The notes beneath the pieces were generated by a model. That model worked only from the letters and a program-made list of their open reading frames with translations. It was not told the DNA's origin and did not search any database. Below, piece after piece: positions 55,995 to 64,000 of a stretch of 64,000 nucleotides of DNA. Position 1 is the first letter of the stretch. Every line of letters begins with the position of its first letter. A program made the translations under genes and the position numbers. Source of the stretch: Bradyrhizobium prioriisuperbiae (GTDB taxonomy: Bacteria; Pseudomonadota; Alphaproteobacteria; Rhizobiales; Xanthobacteraceae); contig NZ_CP135921.1 of assembly GCF_032397745.1 (NCBI RefSeq), forward strand, positions 3,646,501 through 3,710,500, in the 5' to 3' direction.

Positions 55995-58127
55995 TTATAT
56001 GGATCCGACGGTTTTCAGCCGGGCGCGGGGATGAATCTCCGCCTGCGACAAAACGGTTGTCTGTGACCGAAAACGCTCAACCAAAGAGCGGACGAACGGG
56101 CGGACCGCAGCAGATGTTACCAGCACCGGAGCCTCGCCTTCACGCGCCGCCTGCTCAAACCGTTCCCGGACCGCGGTCATGAATTCCGACAGCCGGGATG
56201 GCTGCATCGCGAGGCTGCGGTCTTCGCCGGTTCCGATCAGCGATTCGGCAAACGCCTGCTCCCATTTCGCCGACATCGCGATCAGCGGCATGTAGCCGTT
56301 GATGGAGGTATTTTGCGCGCAGATCTGGCGGGCGAGCCGGGCGCGGACGTGCTCCACCACCGTCGCCGGATTGCGCGAGAACGCCAGCGCGTCGGCGATG
56401 CCTTCGAGGATGGTCGACAGGTCGCGGATCGAGATGCGCTCGGCGAGCAACAGCTGCAGCACGCGCTGGATGCCGGAAATGCTGATCTGTCCCGGCGCGA
56501 TGTCCTTGAGCAGTTCGCCCTGTTCCTTCGGCAATTCCTTCAGCAGCTTCTGCACTTCGCCGTAGGACAAAAGATCCGACATGTTGTTCTTCAACAGTTC
56601 GGTGAGATGGGTCGACAGCACGGTGGCGGCATCGACCACCGTGTAGCCCTTCAGCGACGCTTCTTCCTTCAGCGACGCGTCGACCCAGGTGGCGGGCAGG
56701 CCGAAGGTCGGCTCGGTGGTGTGGGCGCCGGGCAGCGCGACCTGGGCGCCGGCGGGATCCATGACCATGTAGTTGCTGGGCCAGATCCGGCCGGTGCCGG
56801 CGTCCACTTCCTTGATCTTGATGATGTAGGTGTTGGCCTCGAGCTGGACGTTGTCGAGGATGCGCACCGCCGGCATCACAAAACCCATTTCGATAGCCAG
56901 CGACTTGCGCAGCGCCTTGATCTGTTCGGTGAGCCGGTCGGTGCCGTCGGGGCCATTCACCAGCGGCAGCAGCGCGTAGCCCAGCTCGATCTTGAGATCG
57001 TCGATCTTCAGCGCCGCCGAGATCGGCTCTTCCGCGGCGGCTGCAGCAGCGGCTGCTGCGGCCGGTGCGGCAGCGGCCTGGGCTTCCGCGACGGCTGCCT
57101 TGTTGTTCTTCTTGCGGGCGACCAGCGCCAGCGCGGCGGCGCCGCCGCCGAGCAGCAGGAAGGGGAGCGAGGGGATTCCCGGCAGCGCGGCCAACAGGAG
57201 CATCACGGCCGCCGACATGCCGAGCGCCTGCGGATAGCCGGAAAACTGCTTCATCAGCGCCTTGTCGGCGGCGCCGCTGACACCCGCCTTGGAGACCAGC
57301 AGGCCGGCTGCGGTCGACACGATCAACGCCGGCACCTGGGTGACCAGGCCGTCGCCGACGGTCAGCAGGGTGTAGGAGCGGGCGGCCTCCGCGAACGGCA
57401 GGCCCTGCTGGGCGATGCCGATGATCATGCCGCCGATGATGTTGATGAACACGACAAGCAGGCCGGCGACAGCGTCGCCGCGCACGAATTTGGAGGCGCC
57501 GTCCATGGCTCCGAAGAAGCCGCTTTCGTCCTCCAGTGCCTTGCGCCGCTCGCGCGCGGTCTTCTCATCGATCAGGCCGGCGGACAGGTCGGCGTCGATC
57601 GCCATCTGCTTGCCGGGCATGGCGTCGAGGTGGAAGCGGGCGGCGACTTCGGCGATGCGGCCCGAACCCTTGGTGATGACCACGAAGTTCACGATCACCA
57701 GGATGACGAACACGATGATGCCGATGACGAAATTGCCGCTCATCACGAAGTTGCCGAACGCCTCGATGACGTGGCCGGCGGCGGCGGTGCCTTCGTGCCC
57801 GTGGCTGAGGATCAGCCTCGTCGAGGCGAGATTGAGCGACAACCGCAGCATGGTGGAAATCAGCAGCACGGTCGGGAATGCGGAGAACTCGATCGGCGAC
57901 TGGATGAACAGCGCCGTCATCAGGATCAGGATCGAGAGCGTGATCGACACCGCCAGAAACAGGTCGAGCACAAGGGCCGGCAGCGGCATGATCAGCACCA
58001 CCAGGATGGTGAGGATGCCGATCGCCAGTGCGATGTCGCCGCGCCGCAGGATGCGGCCGATATCTGCAAATGAGGGAATTCCGGATCCGGACGCCGCCGC
58101 GCCGTCGCCCGCAGTCACATCAACCAT
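55995..58127 (-). CDS. flhA: flagellar biosynthesis protein FlhA
   Basis: A 710-residue core component of the flagellar type III export gate. The N-terminal half has about eight membrane helices with the conserved FHIPEP-type loop, seen as RFHLDAMPGKQMAIDADLSA. An Ala-rich linker (about 430-450) is followed by the cytoplasmic domain. The start at 58127 (MVDVTAGDG) is chosen by family length; the extension to 58277 is low-complexity. A near-consensus CtrA site lies 170 bp upstream. Confidence 0.95.
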   Translation of the reverse strand: MVDVTAGDGAAASGSGIPSFADIGRILRRGDIALAIGILTILVVLIMPLPALVLDLFLAVSITLSILILMTALFIQSPIEFSAFPTVLLISTMLRLSLNLASTRLILSHGHEGTAAAGHVIEAFGNFVMSGNFVIGIIVFVILVIVNFVVITKGSGRIAEVAARFHLDAMPGKQMAIDADLSAGLIDEKTARERRKALEDESGFFGAMDGASKFVRGDAVAGLLVVFINIIGGMIIGIAQQGLPFAEAARSYTLLTVGDGLVTQVPALIVSTAAGLLVSKAGVSGAADKALMKQFSGYPQALGMSAAVMLLLAALPGIPSLPFLLLGGGAAALALVARKKNNKAAVAEAQAAAAPAAAAAAAAAAEEPISAALKIDDLKIELGYALLPLVNGPDGTDRLTEQIKALRKSLAIEMGFVMPAVRILDNVQLEANTYIIKIKEVDAGTGRIWPSNYMVMDPAGAQVALPGAHTTEPTFGLPATWVDASLKEEASLKGYTVVDAATVLSTHLTELLKNNMSDLLSYGEVQKLLKELPKEQGELLKDIAPGQISISGIQRVLQLLLAERISIRDLSTILEGIADALAFSRNPATVVEHVRARLARQICAQNTSINGYMPLIAMSAKWEQAFAESLIGTGEDRSLAMQPSRLSEFMTAVRERFEQAAREGEAPVLVTSAAVRPFVRSLVERFRSQTTVLSQAEIHPRARLKTVGSI

Positions 58128-58295
58128 TTCAGCCGCTTCCCCACGCCCGTGACGTTCGCGGCCGCCAAGCGTCCGCGCGGCGGCCGGAGGGCCGCCAACC
58201 GAGAAGTGATTCACCGCACTGGCGTCCACGGGAGCCCCCCGTCTTGCAGGCCGACGACACTCACTTGCACTGGGCAAAATTTGCCCGGTTTATGG

Positions 58296-58310
58296 TTAGC
58301 AAACGGTTAA
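58296..58310 (-). promoter_or_regulatory. candidate CtrA box upstream of flhA
   Basis: TTAG, seven bases (CAAACGG), then TTAA: one mismatch to TTAA-N7-TTAA, and on the minus strand it reads TTAACC followed by CTAACC. It lies in the 313-bp flhA/MFS divergent region. CtrA control of flagellar genes is established in alphaproteobacteria; this site is a prediction. Confidence 0.5.
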
Positions 58311-58440
58311 CGCCGGGCCCGCGCGGGAGCTCCTCCGGTCGACGGACAGCATATTTATGCTTGCATGGGGGCATTCGGAGAATGACTTGACCGCGAGACC
58401 CCTGGCGCCCAATCTATGGGCACCGGGTTTAATCGATTCA

Positions 58441-59655
58441 ATGTCTCAATCATCCAGTTTTGTCCCTGACTCGCGCCAGGCGTGGGTCCGGCTTGGGCTT
58501 GCCCTGATCATCGGCTCGCTCGGCAGCGTCGGCATGTGGTCCGTGGTCGTCGCCCTGCCGGTGGTGCAGGCCGACTTCGGCGTCAGCCGCGGCGCGGCCT
58601 CGCTTGCCTATACCTGCACCATGCTCGGTTTCGGCGCCGGTGGCGTCCTGATGGGATGGCTGACCGATCGCCTGGGCATCGTCGCCGCCATCGGCCTTGG
58701 CACCGTGGCGCTGGGGTTCGGCTATCTCGGGGCGGGCCTTGCGGGGGCGCTGTGGCAGTACAACGCCATGCATCTGGCGATCGGGCTCGGCGGCGCTGCG
58801 ACATTCGGGCCGCTGATGGCGGAGTCCTCGCACTGGTTCGAGCGGCATCGCGGTTTCGCCATGACCATCGCTGCCAGCGGCAACTATGTCGCCGGCACGG
58901 TCTGGCCACCGGTCGTGGAGCGGGGCATGGCGTACGCGGGCTGGCGCGCCACCCATATCGGCGTGGCTGTTGTCTGCACCGTGGGGATGATCATTGTTCT
59001 CGCCGTGCTGCGCGCGAAAATCGGCGGTGAGACCAGGCGCACCCACGAGAATGCATCGCCGCCGCGGCTCGATTTACGGCTCAGCACCAACACACTCACC
59101 GTGATCCTGTCGATCGCGTCGATATCCTGCTGCGTGGCGATGGCCATGCCCCAGGTCCATATCGTCGCGTATTGCGGCGACCTCGGTTATGGCGTGGCGC
59201 GTGGCGCCGAGATGCTGTCACTGATGCTGGCGTTCGGCATCGTCAGCCGGATCGGCTCCGGCTGGCTGGCCGACCGGATTGGCGGCCTGCGCACGCTCTT
59301 GATCGGGTCGGTCGCGCAGGGCGCGGCACTGCTGTTCTATCTGTTCTTCGACTCGCTGTCCTCGCTCTACATCATCTCGGCGATGTTCGGCCTGTTCCAG
59401 GGCGGCATCGTGCCGAGTTACGCCATCATCGTGCGCGAGGCGATGCCGGCGCGTGAAGCCGCCACCCGTGTCGGCATGGTGATCTTCGCCTCGGTGTTCG
59501 GCATGTCGTTCGGCGGCTGGGTGTCCGGCGTGATCTTCGATACCACCGGCTCCTACGCGGCCGCGTTTAGCAACGGTGTGGCCTGGAATGCGCTGAACGT
59601 CGCGATCTGCGTCGGGCTTATGCTGCGCGCCCGCAGTCGGATGGCGCTGGCCTGA
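58441..59655 (+). CDS. MFS transporter
   Basis: A 404-residue major facilitator with 12 hydrophobic segments. The MFS loop motif GWLTDRLGI follows the second helix and its repeat GWLADRIGG is in the second half. It resembles the monocarboxylate/oxalate-type MFS group. The start at 58441 (MSQSSSFVPD) is placed where homology-like sequence begins, but no good ribosome-binding site is seen; the frame is open from 58357. Substrate unknown. Confidence 0.85.
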   Translation: MSQSSSFVPDSRQAWVRLGLALIIGSLGSVGMWSVVVALPVVQADFGVSRGAASLAYTCTMLGFGAGGVLMGWLTDRLGIVAAIGLGTVALGFGYLGAGLAGALWQYNAMHLAIGLGGAATFGPLMAESSHWFERHRGFAMTIAASGNYVAGTVWPPVVERGMAYAGWRATHIGVAVVCTVGMIIVLAVLRAKIGGETRRTHENASPPRLDLRLSTNTLTVILSIASISCCVAMAMPQVHIVAYCGDLGYGVARGAEMLSLMLAFGIVSRIGSGWLADRIGGLRTLLIGSVAQGAALLFYLFFDSLSSLYIISAMFGLFQGGIVPSYAIIVREAMPAREAATRVGMVIFASVFGMSFGGWVSGVIFDTTGSYAAAFSNGVAWNALNVAICVGLMLRARSRMALA

Positions 59656-59686
59656 CGCGCTGATCGCACTCGATTATTGATCCCAT

Positions 59687-60559
59687 CTACACCTGCTGGA
59701 TGTGGCTGACGTACTGGTCCTCGTCGCCCGGAAAAATCAGTGGGAACGGCGCCACGGTGTCAAACAAGGCATGGATCGGAACATGGCCGTGGCTGTAGGG
59801 CACCACCGAATGCAGCCGCGACAGATAGACATCGATCCAGAACTCGACCGACTGGCGTGTGTCGACCAGCGCGCTGAGGCCGAACGAGGTGTGCCCGGCC
59901 GCGCCTCCGGTCACGGCGAGCGCAAGCCGGCCGTGGTTGGGGACCTCGTAGACATGGTGGCGCGGATGGCTCTGCAGCCAGCGCTCCCAGAATCCGTTGT
60001 TCGCATTCGGGGTGCCGGGCGTGAGCTGGGCATAGGAATCGCGGATGTCCGGCGCGCCGAGCCGGGTGGCGCCGAAGAAGGCCTTGATGGTCTGCATCAC
60101 GTCCGGCCGGATGCCGGTGTTGCAGGCGCGCAGCTCGACGCGCGCCAGGTTTTTTGCCTTCACCTGGGCCACGAGCGCCCGCAGGTCATGGGCGCGGGTG
60201 GCGCCAGTGCCTTGCGGGTGGGGGATGAGCAGCGTCTGCGCCAGATCGGTGTCCGACAGCGTGGTGTCGTCAATCGCGGCCATGATGCGGTGGTCGCCGT
60301 GGACGCCATGGCTGTGGTGGCTGAACAGCGGGACAGACAACCCGATCTCGGTGCCATGGCTGACGATCAGGACGTTCGAGCGCGCCGGCACGCGGTCGCG
60401 GATCTCGATCAGGATCGCCTCGAGGCTGATCGGCCGCATCGCGCGGACCTGGTCGACCTGGAGTTCCGCCCCGCCCGGCAGCAGCTCAAACGGGAATAGC
60501 TGGTAAAACGGCGCGGCCGCTGGATGCGCCGCGGCGTCGATCAATGCCACTGTGGTCAT
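59687..60559 (-). CDS. hypothetical protein with caspase-like (clan CD) His/Cys dyad
   Basis: A 290-residue protein of no family I can name. VLIVSHGTE places His68 after a beta-strand, and VELRACNTG places Cys146 after another. This SHG...ACxxG pattern with about 78 residues between is the layout of caspase-fold peptidases and DUF4347-like domains. The C-terminal third (PRHHVYEVPNHGRLALAV and onward) is not recognised. No signal peptide. It stands alone next to a tRNA and a degraded island edge. Proteolytic activity is an inference from the dyad only. Confidence 0.65.
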   Translation of the reverse strand: MTTVALIDAAAHPAAAPFYQLFPFELLPGGAELQVDQVRAMRPISLEAILIEIRDRVPARSNVLIVSHGTEIGLSVPLFSHHSHGVHGDHRIMAAIDDTTLSDTDLAQTLLIPHPQGTGATRAHDLRALVAQVKAKNLARVELRACNTGIRPDVMQTIKAFFGATRLGAPDIRDSYAQLTPGTPNANNGFWERWLQSHPRHHVYEVPNHGRLALAVTGGAAGHTSFGLSALVDTRQSVEFWIDVYLSRLHSVVPYSHGHVPIHALFDTVAPFPLIFPGDEDQYVSHIQQV

Positions 60560-60906
60560 GGGATTTGCTCACTGAAATCGACTCATGGACATGGGTTCGC
60601 TGAAATGCGTTTTTTTTGAAATGACCTCAGCCGACCCGCGCTATCCGCGAGCCGCGCCTGCAATGTTGGTTTGTGTCGGCAAGCTGCCATTCGGATCAAA
60701 CAAAAGGCCGAAACCGCCTGCGTCGTATTGCACCATGGCGACATCAGCACAGTCTGACGGGCGACTGCGGCCGGCCGCAGCGACGCCTCGAAAAAGCCAA
60801 TGCTCTGTTTTGAATACGATTTCCCGTGGCCGGATCGATTGCGGCCCGGCACGCTTCATTGTATGGGGATGACCGCACCGTTGGCGCCACCTCCGTGGTC
60901 CCCGGC
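60560..60906. other. 347-bp intergenic region without a supported gene
   Basis: Several short overlapping frames on both strands are present, but none has a convincing ribosome-binding site or recognisable sequence. A run of eight T at about 60609 stands out and could end transcription on the plus strand, but no hairpin precedes it. Confidence 0.4.
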
Positions 60907-60982
60907 GGGCCTGTAGCTCAATGGTTAGAGCCGGCCGCTCATAACGGTCTGGTTGCAGGTTCGAGTCCTGCCGGGCCCACCA
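60907..60982 (+). tRNA. tRNA with CAT anticodon (Met or lysidine Ile2)
   Basis: A complete cloverleaf: acceptor GGGCCTG with CGGGCCC, D-arm GCTCAATGGTTAGAGC, anticodon stem GGCCG/CGGTC around CTCATAA (anticodon CAT), T-arm GCAGG/CCTGC with TTCGAGT, and encoded CCA. It is not an initiator type. The shorter D-loop resembles E. coli tRNA-Ile2 more than elongator Met, so Ile2 (lysidine-modified CAT) is favoured. Its 3' end abuts an integrase remnant and is the likely attachment site of an island. Confidence 0.92.
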
Positions 60983-61145
60983 AGGTGCGATCCTTCGATG
61001 TGATCATTTGTGCCGCTGCCTTCATATGGTCCGGGTGGTGATGCCGGTACGTATCGAGCAAAACCTTCACCGACATTCCCAGGTAACCGGCAGCATGCCA
61101 TGGATCGGCGCCGCGCTGCATCAGCCAAGTTGCCACTGTGGGCAA
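60939..61145 (-). pseudogene. C-terminal remnant of a tyrosine-recombinase integrase
   Basis: The minus-strand frame reads ATWLMQRGADPWHAAGYLGM, then a Tyr in LLDTYRHHHPDHMKAAA, which is the conserved C-terminal end of phage-type integrases with the nucleophilic Tyr. It runs into the tRNA 3' half, giving the tail GPAGLEPATRPL that is common to integrases at tRNA sites. The upstream catalytic part (Arg, His-x-x-Arg) is absent, so the gene is truncated and should be inactive. Confidence 0.78.
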
Positions 61146-61895
61146 GATGACCCCCGCAAGCTATTGGGGAGCGCGCAGGATTTTCCTGCCAAAGTCAGTA
61201 CGTCAGCTAAGAGAAGTCTTCCGCCTTGATGGATTTGATTTTGCGGCAACGATGGAATTTTTAGTCGATGCCCTCTTGCGGTTGAGCTGTATTAGATGTC
61301 AAATTCAATTCACAGTGAGTAACTAAAATTCGTCGTCTGCTGATTTATTTTTTTTTAATTTGAAATCACGTTTTCGAGTTTAGGCCCCTAGTACCCACTT
61401 TTGATCAAACGTGATTCAGAATCGGTGGGCACGTACAGTGTTTGCTCGTGTCACTTGGCTATGATTCCGGGTACTAGGGCGTTTCCGCACGATGAGCGCT
61501 TCGACCGATATTCTGTCGGACGACGCTATGCTGCTTAGAGAATTTTGCAGGTCAGATCGTTTTTCGAGGTGGCCTCGCGCGAGAGGCAAGAAATTCGTTT
61601 GACCGATATTTATCTGCGTTGGCCGCTCTTCGAGACCATTGCCGCCATCCGCTATTGAATTTAGCCGGATCGATGCGAAGGAAGCAGACACCGCAGTGCG
61701 CAGAGCAACCTGATCCGATCATAGTTGGGGGCAACACGTGGCGAGAAATGACGAGAGTTCCCGAAGGCTTCACCCGCGTCTGAAATGCCTGCAAAACGGC
61801 GCTGCACCCGTCAACCTGCTCCGATCCGATATTAGCTCGACGGTCGCATCATTTCCCGGCGTTCAGATTGCGCTCGGCCTGCCGTCGACGCTTGA
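61146..61895. other. island-edge DNA without an intact gene
   Basis: About 750 bp of lower-GC DNA with frequent stops. Short frames at 61416-61691 and 61552-61794 (minus) and 61738-62067 (plus) lack family-like sequence and good ribosome-binding sites. It lies between the integrase remnant and the decayed hydrolase and looks like degraded mobile DNA. Confidence 0.45.
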
Positions 61896-62306
61896 TCTCT
61901 CCAAACTGCGCGAGAGCCTGCCAATGAGCCCGAGCGAGGAGCGACCGCGAAAGTTCAGCACCATGCCTCGGAGCACAACGTCGACGAGAATTTCTGTAAG
62001 AGGATATCAGGAGATCATTATATCTTCTGCGGCAACGGATCGAGCGGCAATCCGGAACCGTCTGTGATCCAGATGATTTATGACTCGCGGCTGGGACCTA
62101 AGAAAGTACGCGCCCTCGCTCCTGAAGCTGACGGGCGACCGTTCAAGTTCTGGTTCAGTACAACGTCCGATGCACAAGTGGAGGAAAGTAAGGAGAGCGA
62201 GGTTTTCGCCGCAGTTGAGGAACTGGTCGCAGATCTGGAGGCCAAGTCCGGAGGTCTTATGTCGTCGTCATTCAATAAATCGATAAGTACGACGCTCGAG
62301 GTCTAG
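61896..62306 (+). pseudogene. 5'-truncated metallo-beta-lactamase-fold hydrolase remnant
   Basis: After a stop codon at 61893 this frame is open for 136 codons without an early ATG. It reads KVQHHASEHNVDENFCKRIS, then HYIFCGNGSSGNPEPSVIQM, which resembles the C-terminal third of ComEC-like MBL-fold hydrolases (PHHGSxxN motif, then SGNGxxGNPE), followed by RPFKFWFSTT. The N-terminal metal-binding HxHxDH part is not found upstream in any frame. A shorter GTG-initiated frame at 62064 covers only the tail. Read as a decayed gene fragment. Confidence 0.6.
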
Positions 62307-62412
62307 ATTAGCGCCAATATCGGTGTTCGATTAGCAAAAGAATTGCGGACACTCAATTTTGCGCTGTCACCATAAAGGGTTGTTGAGCCCAATTAAGAGC
62401 GAGTCGATTCCA

Positions 62413-62613
62413 ATGAATCGAGAATCCATTTCCAAGAAAGAAGACTCGATCTCCGCGAGTTTCCAACGAAATGTGAGTCGGTCTAACCTAAGAAAGCTTT
62501 TTGCGATGAGAATCAGAGACGTTGATCGCCTTTATCACAGCGATTGGTGTGCGCGGCGCATCGGCTATGAACTCGGCGAAATCATTACGCAGGCTGCGGT
62601 GCGCGCCTCTTAA
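62413..62613 (+). CDS. possible small hypothetical protein
   Basis: A 66-codon frame in the AT-richer region (MNRESISKKEDSISASFQRN, ending near EIITQAAVRAS). There is no clear ribosome-binding site and no recognised family. The ARRIGYELGEIITQAA end looks protein-like, so it may be a gene or a remnant. Confidence 0.25.
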   Translation: MNRESISKKEDSISASFQRNVSRSNLRKLFAMRIRDVDRLYHSDWCARRIGYELGEIITQAAVRAS

Positions 62614-62694
62614 GTGGAATACCAACACAAGTTCGCCGCTGCTGACGGCATGTCGGAAAGCTTTCTTCGGCCCTGGTGCCATAAGGAGAGTGCG

Positions 62695-63465
62695 ATGGCG
62701 ACTGGATCGCAGGATAATCTTGACCACCTCATCAAGGAACTCGAGCGAGAAACGCGGGAGGAAGAGCTACGGCAACTTAAGGCGAATGCGAAGGTCCGTT
62801 GGATTACTCCAACAGTCATGGCTGCCTTACTCCCTCTCCTCGCAGGCTTCGGTATATGGGTTTTAGGGGAGATCAAGCAGTACAGCGAGGGCTACCGGGC
62901 TCTTAAGGATAAAGCAGGACTCGAACGCGACAAAGAAGCTTTGCTAAAGCAGAAAGACAGCCTCAACATCGAAATCGGAACGCTGCTGAAGCTCAAAGAG
63001 CACTATGCTGAGCAGGCTGGGCGGCTTGGCCAGGAGGTTGAGGCAAAGCAGGAGATTATGGACAAGACATATCTCCGTGCGGTGTTTCTGGGCTCGGAAT
63101 TCGAGTACGCGCTTGGTCACATCAAAGGGCTAGAGCCGGGCCCTGATCGAAAGGCGCTAGACGCGATCAAAGTGGACATAATGACTTTGCCAAAAGAGTC
63201 CGCGGCCCGGCTAGCGAAGCTACTCCAGCGCTACGATTTGATGGGGACTATCATCAATGCATCCCGCGGATCGGCCGATTTATTTCAACAGGCAGTGAGG
63301 CTCATTCCTGCCTCGGGCTGGGCCACGCGCCTGAGGCCTATGCCTTCCGGCTCCATCCTTCCAGGGCGCAATGTCATGTTCAGCGATGGTCCGGATGGAC
63401 GGCGCTATTACGACATCACGGAAGGGCGCTTCCTTACGAAAGATGAAGCAAAAGAGGCGCAATAG
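62695..63465 (+). CDS. membrane-anchored coiled-coil hypothetical protein
   Basis: A 256-residue protein with an intact AGGAG six bases before its ATG. A charged helix (about 10-35) is followed by one membrane helix (about 43-62, PTVMAALLPLLAGFGIWVLG), then a Lys/Glu-rich coiled coil (about 65-125) and a globular C-terminal part ending GRRYYDITEGRFLTKDEA. Codon use is less GC-biased than in the core genes, consistent with horizontal transfer. The family is not recognised. A structural or membrane-sensor role in an island is possible. Confidence 0.7.
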   Translation: MATGSQDNLDHLIKELERETREEELRQLKANAKVRWITPTVMAALLPLLAGFGIWVLGEIKQYSEGYRALKDKAGLERDKEALLKQKDSLNIEIGTLLKLKEHYAEQAGRLGQEVEAKQEIMDKTYLRAVFLGSEFEYALGHIKGLEPGPDRKALDAIKVDIMTLPKESAARLAKLLQRYDLMGTIINASRGSADLFQQAVRLIPASGWATRLRPMPSGSILPGRNVMFSDGPDGRRYYDITEGRFLTKDEAKEAQ

Positions 63466-63635
63466 CGAACGTTGTCATTCGTTTTCGCCTGTTCGATGTA
63501 TTCGAAGACATTTGCCTGGCCTTGCTCATTGGTCCGACAGGTTTCCCAATGAAACGTAGAGTGTGCTGGACTGCTTTGTCTCGGCATGGACATGCACGAT
63601 TGCGAAACTGGAGTTCTCGGTCGGTGAGAGCGCAT

Positions 63636-63989
63636 TCAACCGTCATTCCACCGGATACCGAAGGTCGGCAGGTTTAATGGGGAATTACGGTGCACACTCA
63701 ATTCTTGCGCGATCATGATCTGGCACGCGGTTCGGGGGCGCATTTTCTGGATTAGTGCGCCGTAACCCGCGTAACCCGTAACCATCACCGTAACTCCGCC
63801 ATCGATCCAGCCGCCGGTCGCGCCGGACTCCCTGGGCTCGGCAACGAAGAATTTCGGCGAGAAAACGCAGTCGCCATTCCAGGTCTTCGCCTGTACGATC
63901 CCCGCCTGTATGATCCTCTTGCGATCCCCGGTGGTCCAATTCAAAAGCCAGACCGCCGATGGTGTTTCGAAATCAATTGATCCCGGCAT
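63636..63989 (-). CDS. hypothetical protein, possibly partial at window edge
   Basis: A minus-strand frame of 117 codons reading MPGSIDFETPSAVWLLNW, then TVMVTGYAGYGALIQKMRP. Composition looks protein-like. The ATG at 63989 has no ribosome-binding site and the frame stays open to the window end, so the true start may lie beyond 64000. The family is not recognised. Confidence 0.4.
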   Translation of the reverse strand: MPGSIDFETPSAVWLLNWTTGDRKRIIQAGIVQAKTWNGDCVFSPKFFVAEPRESGATGGWIDGGVTVMVTGYAGYGALIQKMRPRTACQIMIAQELSVHRNSPLNLPTFGIRWNDG

Positions 63990-64000
63990 GACAGGAGTTT

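Noticed and set aside
56313..58073. 586-codon plus-strand open frame
   Set aside because: Antisense to flhA; Gln/Gly/Asp/His-rich low-complexity translation typical of a shadow.
61738..62067. 109-codon plus-strand frame in the island edge
   Set aside because: Its translation is Ser/Arg-rich and unlike a protein family, and the alternative frame over its second half carries the MBL-fold hydrolase remnant.

Overview
The window is GC-rich DNA that looks like the chromosome of an alphaproteobacterium of the Bradyrhizobium/Rhodopseudomonas group (Nitrobacteraceae). The evidence is the CtrA-ChpT cell-cycle phosphorelay, a cluster of GANTC sites upstream of ctrA, an EipA-type DUF1134 protein, and the short palindromic repeats typical of that group. 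Genus is not resolved. All products were assigned by reading motifs; no database search was run.

Layout. 1-5.6 kb: purine/urate degradation (permease divergent from uricase, then allantoate amidohydrolase), an SDR enzyme and an exported hypothetical. 5.6-9.9 kb: a YcjX GTPase/DUF697 pair, a hemolysin III-type membrane protein and a second SDR. 9.9-17.6 kb: minus-strand catabolic genes (benzoylformate decarboxylase-like enzyme, hydratase, CoA-transferase, acyl-CoA dehydrogenase, two tandem cytochromes P450). 17.9-30 kb: a soluble PAS-PAS chemoreceptor, isovaleryl-CoA dehydrogenase, an L,D-transpeptidase, an acetolactate-synthase-like enzyme, a lone ABC binding protein, an orphan Flp pilin, tRNA-Val(CAC) and envelope proteins. 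30-36.7 kb: chpT followed by a cheA-cheW-cheY-cheB-cheR operon whose CheA carries extra CheW and receiver domains.

37-48.2 kb holds the most unusual locus. A LytS-type histidine kinase and LytTR regulator overlap by 7 bp. They are followed by a 21-bp-period direct repeat, a 2402-residue secreted SpvB/RHS protein with a seven-repeat double-cysteine FG-GAP propeller and a C-terminal Hint domain but no recognisable toxin, two tandem paralogous small cysteine-containing proteins, and a PKHD-type 2-oxoglutarate/Fe(II) hydroxylase. The order and spacing suggest one regulated system that I do not recognise as described.

48.3-50.6 kb is a YjfL-YgiB-YjfC-type cluster. 50.8-58.1 kb contains ctrA, fliI-fliJ, an ECF sigma/anti-sigma pair, a small membrane protein and flhA, so the CtrA phosphorelay and flagellar/chemotaxis genes share the window. 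58.4-60.6 kb has an MFS transporter and a protein with a caspase-like His/Cys dyad.

At 60.9 kb a CAT-anticodon tRNA is followed by an integrase remnant and about 3 kb of more AT-rich DNA with gene fragments (including a decayed metallo-beta-lactamase-fold hydrolase) and unrecognised ORFs. This looks like the edge of a degraded genomic island that continues past the window.
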